Of a stretch of 64,000 nucleotides of DNA, positions 47,800-58,721 are shown one piece after another. A program made the position numbers and the translations under genes. Under the pieces are notes generated by a model. That model saw only the letters and a list, made by a program, of their open reading frames with translations. It did not search any database and was not told where the DNA came from. The stretch's first letter is position 1; the number at the start of each line of letters is the position of its first letter. This stretch comes from Quillaja saponaria (taxonomy: Eukaryota > Streptophyta > Magnoliopsida > Fabales > Quillajaceae): the NCBI GenBank assembly GCA_029379385.1, contig CM055617.1, positions 14,603,532 to 14,667,531 on the forward strand, given 5' to 3'.

Positions 47800-49200
47800 T
47801 AGCCCATATAGTTTAATTTTAAGTTCAATTTAGTCTCTTGAGTTTCAATTACTAAAATTGGGTCCCTACTAGCTTTAATTTGATACAATTAAGCCCCTGC
47901 CATCAATTGTTGTTTAAATTAACACAAATTAAGCTGATATGAACTGATGGTTTCCGCTGTGTCCAATATTTGACTAATCTAAAATTATCACATGGTTGAT
48001 GCATATTTTATCTTAAAATTATCCTATTTTTTTATAAAAAAAAATGTAAAAGAAATGTTAAAAAAAAAGTCCTTTCTTTCTCTCTCTCTTCTTGCTTCTC
48101 TCAACTATTCATCCAACTAGTTCCCCCATTATCAAAAAACTTGCCTATAAAATTGTGAAATTTCAGTCATACTCCACTAAAATCCATAAGAATCATTGTC
48201 TCGTAGAAATTACAATCATTTGTGAAACCAAACTAATCGTATACCTAGAAATAGTTTCTTCGTTCTTCTTTTGACCGTCCTTCTGAGCTTTTTCTCTGAT
48301 CATGTGCAGTGTAAACATAATTCCTTTGATATCACTGCAAATTACACCGGAATTTCTTAATTTATTGAATACTGTCAGGCTTAAAATTTAGTTAGGAACA
48401 GAAAAACTGGTATCAAATTGAAATTTTAAAAAGAAAAAAAACAAGTCCTTTCTTTGGCTTTTCTTTTTGCTCCCCACCACCATTCCTCAAACTAGTTCCC
48501 CCATTATCAGAAAAAACCCAGAGCTAAGTATAAACCCTAACCCCAATCGAAGTCAATAATTACAAATTGTAGGAATTAATGTTGTGAAAGACAGATTTAC
48601 TGGCACATGACTACCAGTAGATTTCAAAACATCACAAGATTTCATTAGAAATTGAGAAGCAAATCCCTGGCTCTGTGGGAGACCTTCAAAATTAATGTGA
48701 GTCTCATTAGAAATTGAGAGTTTTGAGGATTTTATAATTTGGTTTGAGAGATGATTTGGGGTTTATGAATTTGGTGGTGATTTTGATTTTTGAGGTATGG
48801 TGGTTATGGAAGAATGAAAATATGATGACTATGTAAGAATTGAGGTATGGTGGAATGGTGGCTATGGAGGAATCTGGGTGTACGGGGTGGTGGTGAGGAA
48901 GAGAGTGAAAGAAAAAATTACTTTGTGTTTATTTATTTAATATTATTTCCCTTTTCATATTTTTAATAACTTTTTTTGATAAAAAAATAAAATTATACAT
49001 GCCATGTGGCTATTTTTTGTTGAACAATTATGTCACAAGGGTGCCACATCATTATCATCTATGTTAATTTAAACGGTACTTAATGGTAGGTGCTTAATTG
49101 TATCAAATTAAACATGGTAGAAACCCAATTGTCGCAATTGAAACTCGAGGGACTAAATTGAACACAAAATTATACTATAAAGATAAAAATGTAATTAAGC
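47800..49200. mobile_element. Non-autonomous long-TIR DNA element, left tip deleted (copy 2)
   Basis: Counterpart of 12,163-13,666. The right arm ends GTAATTAAGC at 49,200. The left arm has lost about 28 bp, including the outermost GCTTAATTATATTTT, so it starts within the repeat. The inverted arms otherwise still pair (TTTCAATTACTAAAATTGGG against CCCAATTGTCGCAATTGAAA). Confidence 0.65.
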
Positions 49201-49555
49201 CTTAAATTTTTCTACCGTACATGGGAATGAGAAACTATTTTAATTATCTAGATAAATTTGGGCATATCCAGACAATTACATAGTCATTATCTGGAAATTG
49301 ATTGTCCACAAATTAATTCCCTGAACAAGTTATGCAACATGGCTAAATATGTCATAACCCAATATCGTATAATCAAGTTTTTGACATGATATGTGAATTT
49401 TAGTTACAAAATAATAAATATGTAAACAAGTTAAATAAATAAAAATTAAATTAAATATGATATAACTTGATACATTAATACACGTTTTAGAACGTTTGTA
49501 TGTAATTAGTCGCAAAGTAAAAATTGAAATAGAGAAACACTTGTATGAATTTATA
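49201..49555. other. AT-rich spacer ending in a (TA)n tract (copy 2)
   Basis: Matches 13,667-14,035. The pararetrovirus fragment starts in the (TA)n tract at 49,553-49,564. Confidence 0.55.
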
Positions 49556-50027
49556 TATATATATACCAAATAGAGAATCGGTGGAGGCCCTAAGAGTGAA
49601 GGAAGATCACAGGGGTAGTGAAGTAGGGAGCAGCAGGACTGCTACGGGAGTTATGCTATGCAATGCATAAAATAAGATGCAAAAAACAAATAATAATAAT
49701 AATAAAATTGAAAAGGAAGGAGAAGTGGCGGTAGTTTGCACGCTAATCTAGGAAAGAGAAATGCAAATGCATGAATTAAAAAGGAAGGAGAAGTGGCAGT
49801 AATTCGCTCGCTAATCCGGGGAAGAGAAATGTAGAAATTAAAGACAGAAACTGAATGTCAGCTCCGGAGAAAACATAATGATACAAGTGAATGACAACTC
49901 CGGAGGAAACCTAAGGAACTCTCAGACTAAACTTGGAGAAAATTCTGAAATCAAAAACTCTACTTAAATGAGAGATGAAACTCTCTTTAAATAGAAAATT
50001 GAAATTTACTGTTTTGAATAGTAACTG

Positions 50028-51660
50028 CTACAATAAAAATGTTACAGTGCTCCAGTGTTGTAATAGTAACCTGTTGCAGCTTGCTACAGTGAACCACCGA
50101 TAAACTTCAACTATTTTATTCATCTTCAAGGTTGATGTCGTAACAGTCGTCTCTATTAAATTGGGTGTAGTCAGTAAAACCATTTCCTGAAATTCTAGAA
50201 GAGGAACTGGAAACTGGTTTTTTATCAATTTTTTAAGGGGCGGAAGTAGCTTCATCATCTGCATGTTCTTATGCTTGTAATAGTTGAACCATGGTTTTGA
50301 GATTCTGAAGATATTTCTGCTTGTTTGAATAAGAAGCCAGCTTGACAGAAATCTGAGATTTCTGCTATAAGAATTTAGTGATTTCTAGAAGAGATTTTTT
50401 TATAAATTGGGGATTTTGTTGGCACCAATTTCTGATTGAAATGGCATAAGCTTTTGTGGCATTAAAACTTGTCCACCATTTTGTTGAACCTTGCCTGAGA
50501 ATGGGAAGCATCTTCTGCAAAGGATCTTAATGACTATAGAAGTCTTTGGGATATTTATATTGTCATGTATAAATCCATGCTAGTGTAAATTTTGAAAAAA
50601 AATTTTATAGTATGGGATTATGATCAAGTATATTGAAATGTTTCTCGAAATAAAGTAGGCTATTGTCTACTTCATCTGGAAGGTTTTTTGTACAATGACC
50701 AGGTAGTGACCACCACTGTGAGAATCAATGAACGAAATTATACTGGACTTTGTTTTTGAAAAATATAAGCCATGAATGTTTATAATCATTGTTTTAGAAA
50801 TTGAAAACATTATACCATGCTTTTTGATAATCCCAATAATTGAAATCCATAGTATCAAAAGACTGTGAGAATTTGCGTTTTTTGAAAAGATCGGTTTTCC
50901 AGTCTGAATGACGGATTACCTTAAGGATTTGGATTGTAGAATGCGTAGTAAAATTAGCATCCGATTTTGACTTATAATGTTTGATGGCAACAGAATCACT
51001 ATTAACCAAATAAATTCATAATATTTTTGGGTTTTTGAAATGTCTATAGGCATAAAATACCAGTTTGGTGGGAAAACCATTTTATGGACTAATTGAGGAT
51101 TGTTGTAAAAAAAAATGGGGTTCCATTTGAATGATAGTTTGGGCTGAAGAAATTGGCATATAAAAAGATTGGATTTTTTGAGAAGAGATTGAAGAAGTTT
51201 GATAGACAAATTCCTTACCTGAAGGTACCATTATCACTGATTGGACTAGCTGGTTAATAGCCTGAGCTAGTTCATCTTGTTTGAAGTGGATGCAATCTGT
51301 TTGCATTGGGAAAGGCAACAAACATTGATTGTTCTTCATCAACAATGTCTGCCCAAGATTGCTTTGAAAGTACAAAAAGCTTTTGGATTGATTGATGGAT
51401 TGCTAAAAGGGTCTCTATGAGAAAGGCATAAGACTCTTTGGATTGTTTTTGGATTGATTGAGCTGGGGAATTGGACGGTCCCTCTTTGGATTGGGTTTTT
51501 GATTTTGGAGAAGGCTCAATCTCCTTTTCTTTCTTTTACGAGGCATATTATCTACCCTGCAAAAATTCTCAAGTAAGATAATCGGGAATAGAATGGGAGC
51601 TACCTTTGATGTATTCAATTTCAAAATCAAAAGTAGATGAAATTGCTTGCCATCATGCAA
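50028..51660 (-). pseudogene. Caulimovirid polyprotein C-terminal region (copy B)
   Basis: Several overlapping minus-strand frames (50,028-50,264, 50,667-51,375 and 51,415-51,660) cover the region downstream of RNase H. They match copy A at 15,570-15,944 and 23,600-24,200 but switch frame repeatedly. The uninterrupted sequence around 50,499 is where copy A carries the gag-only retrotransposon. Confidence 0.5.
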
Positions 51661-51749
51661 AAATTTGTTTTAATACTAGATTTTTAACGTCTTTTTATAA
51701 AACTTCTTTAGCAGATTTTCAATCTATTTTAACTAAAAAATTTTGTTTT

Positions 51750-52230
51750 AGTAAATCACTTTAAAATTTGGAAATGCATAAAACAATTGCCAAAATCTCT
51801 TTTTTGATGGTAGAATAGTTTTGTTGTGCAAAATTCTAATGTTTTGATGCATATGGAATGATATGATGTTTGTCATTGATGGATTGCTTAAGAATGCCAT
51901 TGTAACCAATGCCTGATATATCAGTTTCAACAATTTTGAAAGTTTTAGGATCAGTGAGATACAAACATGGCAAATGCTTAACCGTAAGCTTAATTTGCTT
52001 GACAATATTGGTATGGATGTTAGACCAGGGAGGAGGATCAATCTTAAGTTTGTCATGCAGAGGTTTGATAAGATTACTAATTCTTGGAAAGAAATCATAT
52101 ACATAATTAAGGCAACTCAGAAATCTTTGTAATTGAGTTTTGTCAATAATGTGATTAGGAAATTTGTCAGCAAATTGAATAGCTCTATTAATTGGAATGA
52201 TGGTTTTGTGGAGAATATTGTGACCTAGAA
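51750..52230 (-). pseudogene. RNase H remnant of pararetrovirus copy B
   Basis: An ETD-containing strand followed by GILKQS (near 51,870-51,930) matches the first catalytic strand of RNase H, one domain downstream of reverse transcriptase. The 51,748-52,104 frame reads this region out of phase, so at least one frameshift separates it from reverse transcriptase. Confidence 0.55.
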
Positions 52231-52233
52231 ACC

Positions 52234-52985
52234 TTATTTTTGTTTAAAAAAAACTAAATTTTGTTCTGAAATTAACCAAATCATTTTGCTTTGTAATATC
52301 AAAGAAATATTTAGATGTTTGAAATGTTCATCAATATTTTGTGAGAAGATTAAAGCATCATCAATAAAAATAATGATAAATTTTATATAAGGATTAAAAA
52401 TATCATTCATGATTCTTTGGAATTCAGAAAAAGTATTTTTTAATCCAAAAAGTATTACATTCCATTCATATTGACCAAGACAAATTGTAAATGCAGTTTT
52501 GTATCTATCAGATTCTTTAATTTGACCATGCCAGAAACCTAATTTCATATCAAATTTTGAAAACAGTTTGAAAAGTAAACGATTGGGAAGATCTTTTTTA
52601 TTAGGAATAGGATACCTAATCCATTGGAGAGCTTGATTGAGTGGTTTATAATTGATGACTAAATGAGGAGTACTGCATTCAATCTCTTCATTTTTATTCA
52701 CATAAAAAGCAGAACAAGACCAAAGACTCTTACTCTTGTGAATTATTCATTTGGAAAGAAGATCACTAATTTCCTTTGGATAGAAATCAAGCATTTCTTG
52801 ATTCATTTTTATTGGATGAGCTTTATAGGAATTTGTCTTTCATAAAAATCTTTTTCATAAGGAAGATCTACCATATGTTGTTTTCTTTTCCAAAAAATAT
52901 TTGGAAAATCATAACATATTTGCATCTGAATTTTTTCTTCAAAAATTTTTATTTTGTTTTTGATAATTGAATCATTAAGTTGAAT
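52234..52985 (-). pseudogene. Reverse transcriptase remnant of pararetrovirus copy B
   Basis: The 155-codon frame (52,234-52,701) is the best-preserved viral segment in the window. It has an INYKPLN start region, a WIRYPIPNKKDL stretch, FSKFDMK with the first catalytic Asp, a LKNTFSEFQ turn, and the catalytic box FIDD (52,357-52,368) with both aspartates intact. These are hallmarks of the caulimovirid reverse transcriptase. Stops and frameshifts flank the frame, and the polymerase is incomplete. Confidence 0.8.
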
Positions 52986-53102
52986 TTTTATTATTTTGAA
53001 AGAAATTTCATCAGAAAGAAAATTTTTTATTTTTTTTGGTTTATTTTCAATAAGATTCAGATCTCTAAAAGTGGGTTTTTTAAAGAAACTGAAGGAAACA
53101 GT

Positions 53103-53300
53103 TTAACCCATAACTTCTGTAAACATTCTTTTGTTAACCCAAAAAGGATCTAATTGCCTAATGAAATCAGTACCTAGGATGACTAGATTTGTGATATTTT
53201 TAGTAAGAAGAAATGTGATTGAAATTTGTAAATGAGAGTTTTCAATTATTACGTTTGAACATTTATAATGGATTATGATTTCAGAACCATTATATATATA
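53103..53300 (-). pseudogene. Aspartic protease C-terminal part of pararetrovirus copy B
   Basis: The frame ends with an ILGTDFIRQLDPF segment, typical of the last strand of the retroviral-type protease. It is cut off upstream by the (TA)n tract at 53,293-53,309. The active-site box present in copy A is therefore missing here. Confidence 0.6.
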
Positions 53301-53310
53301 TATATATAAA

Positions 53311-54245
53311 CGAGTGAAATATAAGAGTTGTTTTTCACCACACATCCCAAACATTGACTTTGACTTCACTTGATTTTTTTTACTTTTATTTTCCTCATTT
53401 TTCCTCTTATGATCGATCTTGCTCTTGAATTATCACGATCATTCTTGTTTCTTTTTCTCCACTGCCATATGAAATTTTCCCTTGTATTGACAGGTTTTAG
53501 AGAATTCTAGCAAATTCTCCAAGGTACATAAGAGTCTCCTTTCCCTTCTTTCGGTTTGTCATGTGTCTAACCTCTTTTCCCAAGCCTTCCTTTCCTTCTT
53601 TCTTCCTTACTCTCCTCTACCCCTGTTTTTCTTTTCTCTTTGTTGCCCTGTTTTGAGTTTATGGCAGCCAAGTTCTTGTAACAAATTCCTTCCTTCCTTT
53701 TTGATTGTTTAGATGTTGGAGTTCCTTGAAGTGTCCTTCAACCAACTATGCCGAGACAGCCCACAAGAGTAGCTACTCTATTTTGTTCTTTTGCAACCCT
53801 CTTTTAACCCTTGCTGTCGTGGACTTGGAGTTGCCTTGTTTTGCATCTTGGATTGCTCTTGGATCTTTCTTTATTCAGCCAGCTATGATGGTGATTAAGA
53901 GGTACCTTGAAAGAGCACACATTGGAGAGTGGTGGCTGATTGTCAATTGCTGTTTGGAGTAGCCATGTTCTCCTTTTCAACTCCTATTTTAATGCATATA
54001 CCACCTCCATTTTGGGACATCTCTGATGTGGTATGATTCAAGCTAGTTATACCACTAAATCTTATGTTTTTTTCTTGAAGTTATATATACTTTTCCTTCT
54101 AGTAATTGCTAAGGATTGATTTTAGAGAGAATTTAGGAGTAGGAAATGAAGTTAAAAGGTAATAAAAAGGATGATATTAGAAGGGGAAAATCTTGGAATA
54201 AGATAATGTTAGAAGTATATAATTCAAACCTTTAAATAACTAAAC
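53311..54245 (+). other. Block X, duplicated unidentified sequence (copy 2)
   Basis: Counterpart of 14,040-15,050. The short frame at 53,705-53,962 overlaps the region of the 14,509 frame in copy 1 but with shifted ends. In this copy the block follows the pararetrovirus rather than preceding it. Confidence 0.5.
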
Positions 54246-54255
54246 TAACTTTTTT

Positions 54256-56606
54256 CATAATTTAATTCCCAAGTATGGGAATTTTATAAGCATTAGAATC
54301 CGGTTCAAGCAACTAGTAATTTGTATGTGCCCTATTTGTGTACGTGTAGGAATTTGAGTGGGTTCAAGACTAACTTTAGGAGAAATTTCTAAATAAGAAA
54401 GATAGCTAACTTCCTAAAAATAATGTTTGGACTTGGTTTTGTTAAATTTGGTAAAGTACGAAAGTTAAAATCAAATACATCTCCAAGAGAGTTATGAAAA
54501 ATACCTAAACAAGGGTTAACTTTAAATAAATGCATGAAACTTGGTATTTGTAATTTTTCGTAATAAAAAAGTTATAACCTATAAAATTGACAAACTAAGT
54601 AATACTTAAAAATTTTAATTGCAGCTTCAGGAAATGTTGTTAAACTGATGACGCATGTGAACCCAAGAGGAATTGTAGAGTAAAATCAATAAATGGTGAG
54701 TGGTTAACTACTAACCTTTAGTTGCTAGATTAGTATGTTTGATTGTTTTGATATATATATATATATATATATATGATATAGTGGTAAATAAGAATTATAT
54801 TTCTATGATTGACATAAAAGAATTATGTTGATATGTGATTTTGTTTATGGTTGATAAATGCCAATAAATGTGATTTTCTTCCAAAATTATTTTTACTTCC
54901 AAAATAGAATCTAGGTGCACCTAGGATATCTTGAGATATTCTGATTCTGTTAAGTGTTTTAAAAATATTGAGTGCTCAACCCTTGTAGAATGAATTGTGT
55001 AAGGAGAATTAATTTGTTGTGCTGGCTCGAAATTTCCAATAGGGGGAGATATCTATTATGCGAGACTGAGTTGCTCTATTTGGCCTTTTGTGTGCTTTAA
55101 TTGTTTTATTTAGACTATACAAAGTACTAGCTTGAACTGTGTTTGTTAAGTTTTACGTTTTTTGTAATTGTGTACATTTTTTAGTAGTTTTGAAATTTAT
55201 GATATGTTGATATTAATTGACTATATATTATATACAAGTGTTCAGTGATATTAGTACCATTTGGACACATTTTTCCACTCATTGAGTTAGTGGGACTCAC
55301 CACTCTTTGTTAATGTTTTTGTTAGTAACAGGATCTTAGATGACGTCATATTGGACTTGCCGAGTGTTTGGCAGCAAGATATATTCAAAATCACTTGTTT
55401 GAAGTCAAGTAATGAAAATTTACAGTCACTTTAGGGTTTGTATATTTGATTTTGTATTGTGTTATAGTCTAGTTCATTAGTTGTTATGGTTTAAAGTGGA
55501 GCAGAGCTCTCTTGTGTATCCTGTGGATATTGTGGTCTGTATGTATGTAACCAGGTGTACTTTATTTGTATTTTGGGCATTTCCAGTTTACAGGGAACCT
55601 CTACCGAAATTTTAGTAAATTGTTATATAGTTTAGTAAATAAACAATTATAGTTAATTTGTGTTTTCTAAAATCTATATTTGTTTTTTGGTTTAGTTAAG
55701 AGTCGTATTTATTTATTTGTTTTGAGGTCAGGGTTAGGATATTTAGTTACCTAATTTTTCAGCCAGTCATGTCTCCATATGAGGTGTAACAAAATAAAAT
55801 AACCAGAATCAAACCTCCTAAAATATAATTACCAAGTAGGTCATGTGCAATTTTTTGGTTAAAGAAGATTCGTGTGCTTGTCCCATCACCATATGCCTTG
55901 CTAAGAAATTTGTTTTATGAAAAGATATTGAAACAATATTTATAATATTATGCACCTGAATTAAAAATTTATATATACTATGGCCATGTATGTCATTTAT
56001 ATATATATGGTCTACACCACATGAACATCCATAAATGATAATTAATCTGTAATATAAAATTTTTTTATACCCATTTCCGAAACGTGTTCTTGCATTTTTA
56101 ATTATTATGTGTGTGTTTTGCGTTGTGGTCCGTGGAGAAATTTCTATGAAAAGAACGCCAATAAGTGCCCATCACTATATCAATCACGACTTGGAGCAAT
56201 TAATTAATGACATATATATATATATATATCAATTAATGTGGTAAAAAATGAAATGTGCTATACACAATTAATTGATTTTATCATTAAAAAAAAGTTGTGT
56301 TGTTTTCCCATTGAGAATCTATAATTTTTTTTTTTTTTATCTTTGCTATAATATGTTTTCAGACCAACTTAAGAGTTAGAACTCAATTAATCACTTCTCT
56401 AACAATAGGGATGCCATCCATATATATGATGGGAAATATATAAAAAAAATTGCTCACCACGACTTCTCTCAAGATATTCTAACTCAAAAAATTAATAAAA
56501 ATATCACATATTTTTTATCATCATACCAATTGCAAAGAGTTTTATAATTTTAAATTAGTTATAATGATTCAACCTCCTATGTATGATTTGGCCAAACATT
56601 ACAAAA
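54256..56606 (+). other. Block Z, duplicated; possible Gypsy LTR remnant (copy 2)
   Basis: Counterpart of 30,491-32,792, with a (TA)n tract near 54,752-54,774 and a CCACTCATTGAGTTAGTGGG, ACTCACCACTC segment near 55,276. No conserved reading frame. Copy 1 carries about 90 bp less near 55,390-55,430. Confidence 0.4.
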
Positions 56607-57190
56607 AATAATAAATTGACAGTGAAAAGATTATATAGATATGACCTAAGTAAGCAGCTCCTTTATTTTTTCTTCATTCATTGGAAATTCGTTCATCATA
56701 AATATTAGTAACAATTGATTAGACTAATTTTGATGAGGACGACAGAAAAGTATGATATTCTTTAATCGAGAAAGAAAAATAGGCTTATTTAACGTTCAAC
56801 TATTCATAATCAAATTTTGATGACAACTGCAGTAGAATTTTATCAAGCAAGCCAATGAATTGAATTGTGACTCAGTCCAATCGAATTTGTCATAATCAAA
56901 ATTATTTTTTACTTGAAGTTGGCAAAATAAATTATGATTGAAATTCATAAATAATTATAATTCGAATAAAATTAAGTACTATATTTTTAGCAAATCAATT
57001 AAACATATTAAAAACCCGATCCTAATTGATTAAAGACCCAACTCATTGAATCAAAATTTTATCCCTACTGTTTTCCCCTCATTCCTCCTCCACCTCTAAA
57101 CTCTCCCTAAAGTCTAAGGATGAGAAGGGTGCCTCCAAAAACAAAATGAAGGAAATGGTTTTTATGTAATTGTTTTTATGTGTACTGAGG

Positions 57191-57196
57191 CACGTG
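57191..57196 (+). promoter_or_regulatory. G-box CACGTG, distal
   Basis: CACGTG lies 433 bp upstream of the JAZ start codon (AGGCACGTGTTTT). G-boxes are the binding sites of MYC2-type bHLH factors, which JAZ proteins repress and which activate JAZ genes. Confidence 0.6.
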
Positions 57197-57344
57197 TTTT
57201 GTTAAAGACAATACCGCAAATGGCAGCAACTCAAAAAGAAAGAAAGAAACAGCTGCTGCAAATTGCAACCACAAATTAATCACACAAAAGTTGGCAGTGT
57301 TATTTTTGGTAATATAAAACATGACCAAAACTAAAATAGTTTTC

Positions 57345-57350
57345 CACGTG
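57345..57350 (+). promoter_or_regulatory. G-box CACGTG, proximal
   Basis: CACGTG lies 279 bp upstream of the JAZ start codon (TTCCACGTGCTAA). Its 154-bp spacing from the distal box and the presence of two sites make MYC-type control plausible. Confidence 0.6.
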
Positions 57351-57623
57351 CTAAACTCCATCTCTCTCTCTCTCTCTCGTCTTTGGTCCCCACCTTTCTG
57401 TCTTTTTCAAAAGTATAGCGTGTAGGTCCCACAATAGCGTACCCGCCTTTGTGTATATTACGCAATTTCCCTTCTGACATTTGCTCTTCATTGTTCAAGC
57501 TCTATCACCACCAACCTTCTTCTATTTCTCTTTCTTGATTTCTCTCTCTCCCTTCTCTCTGTTGTTTCTTGTTAAGGTCTGAAAGTACTCCAAATTATTT
57601 TAAGGACAATTTTACCCTTCAAG

Positions 57624-58721
57624 ATGAGAAGAAATTGCAACTTGGAACTTCGCCTTCTTCCGCCATCCGCTTCTGGCCACCACCATTACTGCCACCATCC
57701 AATGGAGGAGGCCAGTGGAAGCCCTCAAGAACAACAGCTAAACTACCTTCAACAGCAACAGGATCAGCAGCAGAAGCAGCTTACCATTTTCTACAATGGG
57801 AAGATGTGCGTTTGTGATGTTACTGAGATTCAGGTGTGCATTAATTCTGATGCTTTGTTTTTTTACTTTTTTTTCTCAATTTTCTTTTCTTATTCTTTTC
57901 TAAATTCCCAAACCTAATTTTCCCCACAAGGAATCTCAGCCCAATTTTTCCCCACCCAAAAAAATAATAATAATAATTTGCCAAGTCCATGATACTTTGA
58001 CAATGAGATTCACGTTTTTTTTTTCGTTTTTTTTTTTTTTTTTTTTTTTGGTCATTGACTAGTGGAATATATACGAGAACACGACGTTTCTTTTTTGCAT
58101 ATAAAATATAAAGAAATATTGCAAGTTTAACTTTTTTTTAAATTGAAAAGTATATTTTGCAGTTAAAGAGAAAACTTAAGAAATAAGTGTGAGACTGGGT
58201 CTTTATGCATGCTGGCAGGTTGTTATTCTTGTTTTTTTTCTTTTTTGTGCTAGTATATTGATGTGGTTGGTTACGTGTAACTTTCATGGCTTTAATAATA
58301 AGTACACCAACTATTTTGACCTAAAAAAATGCACAGCATAAACATTTAGATACACACGTATCATATGACGCATTTAATTTTTGGGTCATTTATGAGAAAA
58401 TCATATAATCTGAATATTTTTTTGTAAATTTTAATTAATGTTGTTTTGTTCATGAAATTGTAGGCTAGAGAAATACTAATGGTAGCAAGCAGAAAAATGG
58501 AGGAAAAAGTACTAAGAACACCAAGTGGAACTGGAAGTGGAAGTGGGTCATCAGAGCCATCTTCACCAATGTTAATGCAAACTCCTTCTCCTCATAATCA
58601 GTTGTATAGCCCTACAACTATCACGACTACTGCTTCTCCCCTTTCAATGAAAATATCACTGCAAAGGTTTCTCCAGAAGCGAAAGAATCGAATCCAAGAG
58701 ACTTCTCCCTACCATCACTAG
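57624..58721 (+). CDS. JAZ repressor, JAZ7/JAZ8 type (TIFY family), two exons
   Basis: Nuclear repressor of jasmonate signalling. Exon 1 is 57,624-57,833, the intron is 57,834-58,463 (CAG|GTGTGC ... TGTAG|GCT, phase 0) and exon 2 is 58,464-58,721, giving 155 residues. Residues 7-11 are LELRL, an EAR motif of the LxLxL type that recruits TOPLESS. Residues 36-52 are Gln-rich. Residues 54-59 (TIFYNG) are the TIFY/ZIM core used for dimerisation. Residues 135-153 match the Jas pattern SLxxFxxKRxxRxxxxxPY (SLQRFLQKRKNRIQETSPY), which binds MYC factors. The residues before it (SPLSMKI) lack the LPIARR-like degron, as in JAZ7 and JAZ8, so hormone-triggered COI1 binding is probably weak. The start is chosen because the EAR motif follows at once. 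Open and undamaged, unlike the copy at 39,986. Confidence 0.93.
57834..58463 (+). other. JAZ intron 1 with T-rich tract
   Basis: 630 bp, GT...AG, with a long poly-T run at about 58,016-58,049 and a T-rich stretch before the acceptor. The right breakpoint of the segmental duplication corresponds to about 58,089 here. Confidence 0.88.

Larger units (their letters stand above)
49565..53292 (-). mobile_element. Endogenous caulimovirid fragment, copy B
   Basis: A 3.7-kb piece of the same pararetrovirus family as copy A, on the same strand but at a different (TA)n tract (left of block X, not right of it). In minus-strand order it holds the last part of the aspartic protease (53,103-53,300), reverse transcriptase (52,234-52,985), RNase H (51,750-52,230) and the C-terminal tail (to about 50,028). 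It begins in mid-protease directly at the TA repeat, so the 5' half (movement protein, coat-like domain) is missing. Frames are broken in several places. Confidence 0.8.
56607..57492 (+). promoter_or_regulatory. JAZ gene upstream region
   Basis: This 886-bp interval is unique in the window; its copy-1 equivalent was replaced by the MULE segment. It contains two G-boxes (57,191 and 57,345), a (CT)n run at 57,361-57,378 and a CT-rich stretch before the transcribed leader. The minus-strand frame at 57,176-57,361 is a shadow. No clear TATA box; TGTATATTAC near 57,453 is a weak candidate. Confidence 0.6.
40375..58089 (+). repeat. Tandem segmental duplication, copy 2
   Basis: Homology with copy 1 starts at CCACATATTAAAA (40,375; CCATATATTAAAA at 4,994) and runs collinearly to JAZ intron 1. 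The junction fuses JAZ intron sequence (AGAACACAACATTTC, compare AGAACACGACGTTTC near 58,075) to the left end of the unit. Copy 2 lacks the gag-only retrotransposon and the MULE segment, and carries a shorter pararetrovirus fragment at a different (TA)n site. Confidence 0.88.

Noticed and set aside
57569..57817. An 82-codon frame overlapping JAZ exon 1
   Set aside because: It is in another frame, lacks the EAR and TIFY motifs and does not splice to exon 2. The frame from 57,624 explains all family motifs.
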